Part shown: positions 6,225 through 7,656 of the stretch, piece by piece
Layout of the letters: each line of letters opens with the position of its first letter
Position numbering within the stretch: position 1 is the first letter of the stretch
Assembly (NCBI GenBank): GCA_903890885.1
Contig: CAITCX010000435.1
Coordinates: forward strand, 1-7,656
DNA length: 7,656 bases
DNA from: an uncultured Dehalococcoidia bacterium
GTDB taxonomy: Bacteria; Chloroflexota; Dehalococcoidia; Dehalococcoidales; UBA3254
Reading direction: 5' to 3'
Position numbers and translations under genes: made by a program
Notes under the pieces: generated by a model
Databases searched by the model: none
What the model saw: only the letters and a program-made list of their open reading frames with translations
Told to the model about the DNA's origin: nothing

Positions 6225-6905
6225 TTGAGTTCAGAACCAGATGTAGACAAAATTTGGGGTAATTTGCCTCTCAATTCTATGAGAGAATCGATACTTGGTT
6301 GGTGGAAAAACAATAAACGTCGATATCCATGGAGGAACACCAGAAATCCTTATAAAATCCTTATCGCTGAGGTCTTGTTGCACAGGACTCAGGCTAACCA
6401 GGTTGTTCCTGTTTATAAATCATTTTTAAACCATTTCCCAGATATCAAAATTCTCGCTCAAAGCGATGAAAGCGAAATATTAGAAATCCTTTATCCTATA
6501 GGCCTGCATTGGAGAAGTAAGCTTCTTCATACAATGGCGAAAGAAATCGTTGAAAAATACAATGGCAGAATTCCTAAAGATTTTGATGCCCTTTCATCTC
6601 TCCCTGGAATAAGTCATTATATTACGTCTGCATTTAGGTGCTTTGCTTTTGGATACCCTGATATTTTACTCGATACAAATACTGTCAGGGTAACAGGACG
6701 GTTATTAGGACTAAAAATAACTGATAGTTCTCGAAGAAGTTCAAAATATCGGAATATTTTAGAGGATTTTATTGATACCGATCATCCCAAAGAATTTAAC
6801 TGGGCTCTGATTGATTTCGCTGCCTTGGTTTGTAAAAGCAAAAAACCAAATCATCTGAAGTGTCCATTTATTATTTATTGTAAGTATTATACACTACAAG
6901 GATGA
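6225..6905 (+). CDS. HhH-GPD DNA glycosylase, Mig.MthI-like (probable G:T mismatch glycosylase)
   Basis: A 226-residue base-excision enzyme of the endonuclease III/MutY superfamily. In order: PWRNTRNPYKILIAEVLLHRT (35-55) with E49 at the MutY/Mig catalytic-Glu position; the helix-hairpin-helix LPGISHYITS (126-135); LLDTNTVRV with catalytic-type D150; and a C-terminal Cys motif (203-219). At the place of the endonuclease III lysine there is Y132, as in the archaeal mismatch thymine glycosylase Mig.MthI, whereas MutY has Ser. The MutY C-terminal domain is absent, and the length fits the Mig type (about 220). The [4Fe-4S] motif reads C203-x6-H210-x2-C213-x5-C219: the second Cys is His. The TTG start at 6225 has GGAG 7 bases upstream; the first ATG (6279) has no ribosome binding site and would trim the N-terminus. 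The stop overlaps the cytosine methyltransferase start (ATGA). Predicted role: removing T from G:T pairs arising from deaminated 5-methylcytosine. Confidence 0.85.
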   Translation: MSSEPDVDKIWGNLPLNSMRESILGWWKNNKRRYPWRNTRNPYKILIAEVLLHRTQANQVVPVYKSFLNHFPDIKILAQSDESEILEILYPIGLHWRSKLLHTMAKEIVEKYNGRIPKDFDALSSLPGISHYITSAFRCFAFGYPDILLDTNTVRVTGRLLGLKITDSSRRSSKYRNILEDFIDTDHPKEFNWALIDFAALVCKSKKPNHLKCPFIIYCKYYTLQG

Positions 6906-7656
6906 AAGACATTGTTCCCGTAATTGATTTATTTGCAGGACCTGGTGGGCTCGGAGAAGGCTTCTCTGCTTTTGAGGATTCCGATAAGCAGCATCCTTTT
7001 AAAATTGCGCTATCAATAGAAAAGGAGACCAATGCTCACTCAACTCTGGAATTAAGAGCTTTCTATAGAGAATTCCTCAGTTCAGAAGTGCCCGAGGATT
7101 ATTATTCTTATCTTCGTGGAGAAATAGATAGACCAGAGCTTTTCAGGCGTCATCCAGCGCAAGCAGCAAATGCCCAAAATCAGGCCTGGCAAGTCGAATT
7201 AGGAAACGGGAATTCTTCTAATGACGAGATAGACCAGAGAATAAAACAGGCTATCGGAATCCATGAGACCTGGGTTTTGATAGGCGGACCACCGTGTCAG
7301 GCCTATTCAATTGTTGGTCGGTCACGAATGAAAAATCATATAGTAGGGTTTGAAACTGATCAGCGTCATTTTCTTTATCGAGAATATTTGCGGATTGTAG
7401 CGAAACATCAACCTCCAGTATTTGTGATGGAGAACGTAAAAGGTATTATTTCATCGAAAGTGAATGGAGAACATATTTTCCCTAAAATACTCAATGATTT
7501 AAGTTATCCCTTGGCGGCAATATGCGCGGCAGAAAACGCAGAAATATTGAAACAACAATTGCAATATAAAATATATTCTCTGGTAAAAAGCACTGATAAT
7601 TCGTCACAATTACAACAATCCGATTATATTATCAAGTCTGAAAAATATGGTATACC
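6902..7656 (+). CDS. DNA (cytosine-5) methyltransferase, 3' end beyond window
   Basis: Transfers methyl groups from SAM to C5 of cytosine in a DNA target site. 251 codons are visible. Motif I is DLFAGPGGLGEGF (9-21); motif IV is GGPPCQAYSIVGR with the catalytic C132; motif VI is FVMENVKG with E177-N178-V179; the last residues, SEKYGI, match the start of motif VIII (YGIPQ-R-R), so the target recognition domain and motifs IX-X are missing to the right. The gap between motifs I and IV is long (about 108 residues) and includes a charged, Gln/Asn-rich stretch; there is also an extended segment after motif VI. The ATG at 6902 overlaps the glycosylase TGA by four bases with no strong ribosome binding site of its own, implying translational coupling. 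It is probably the modification half of a type II restriction system; a nuclease gene would have to lie downstream. Confidence 0.93.
   Translation, partial: MKDIVPVIDLFAGPGGLGEGFSAFEDSDKQHPFKIALSIEKETNAHSTLELRAFYREFLSSEVPEDYYSYLRGEIDRPELFRRHPAQAANAQNQAWQVELGNGNSSNDEIDQRIKQAIGIHETWVLIGGPPCQAYSIVGRSRMKNHIVGFETDQRHFLYREYLRIVAKHQPPVFVMENVKGIISSKVNGEHIFPKILNDLSYPLAAICAAENAEILKQQLQYKIYSLVKSTDNSSQLQQSDYIIKSEKYGI

Noticed and set aside
5328..6340. Minus-strand frames at 5328-5537, 5716-5982 and 6101-6340
   Set aside because: They are antisense to better-supported plus-strand frames, lack ribosome binding sites and have no recognisable motifs.
6225..6905. Calling the glycosylase MutY
   Set aside because: Tyr replaces the MutY Ser at residue 132, the MutY C-terminal 8-oxoG recognition domain is absent, and the neighbour is a C5 methyltransferase; Mig-like fits better.

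Overview
The window is 7.66 kb of bacterial DNA with no rRNA or tRNA gene. It carries a glucan phosphorylase of the DUF3417 type, a DUF2934 small protein, strong GGAGG-type ribosome binding sites, and two class I methyltransferases of kinds I associate with anaerobic Bacillota and actinobacteria. I lean towards an anaerobic Gram-positive-type (Bacillota-like) bacterium. That is a weak inference, because no taxonomic marker gene is present.

Layout. (1) 1-2110, minus strand: alpha-glucan phosphorylase (glgP), intact but cut by the left window edge at its C-terminus. (2) 2111-2784: a gene-poor, AT-rich spacer holding a small membrane-protein ORF interrupted by a TAG. (3) 2785-2970, plus: a 61-residue DUF2934 protein with a strong RBS. 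(4) 2971-3561: a spacer with a long perfect-arm hairpin followed by a T-run on the minus strand, probably the terminator of the next genes. (5) 3562-4944, minus: two unrelated SAM-dependent methyltransferases in tandem. (6) 4945-5736: an unusual stretch with a heptamer-phased tandem repeat, an orphan hydrophobic ORF that starts inside it, and a probable end remnant of an IS21-like element. (7) 5737-7656, plus: a compact three-gene set consisting of an uncharacterised 156-residue protein, an HhH-GPD DNA glycosylase, and a DNA cytosine-5 methyltransferase cut by the right edge.

The most interesting part is the right end. The glycosylase has the Glu/Tyr/Asp active-site pattern of the Mig.MthI type of G:T mismatch glycosylase rather than the Lys/Asp of endonuclease III, and it lacks the MutY C-terminal domain. 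Its stop codon overlaps the start of the cytosine-5 methyltransferase by four bases (ATGA). The simplest reading is a DNA modification module that makes 5-methylcytosine and carries its own enzyme to remove the thymine left when 5-methylcytosine deaminates, a functional counterpart of Dcm/Vsr. The glycosylase is odd in having His where the second Cys of the [4Fe-4S] motif is expected. The two genes are visibly more AT-rich than glgP and lie beyond repeat and IS-like debris, which fits a horizontally acquired restriction-modification or defence segment. A restriction enzyme, if there is one, would lie past the right edge.
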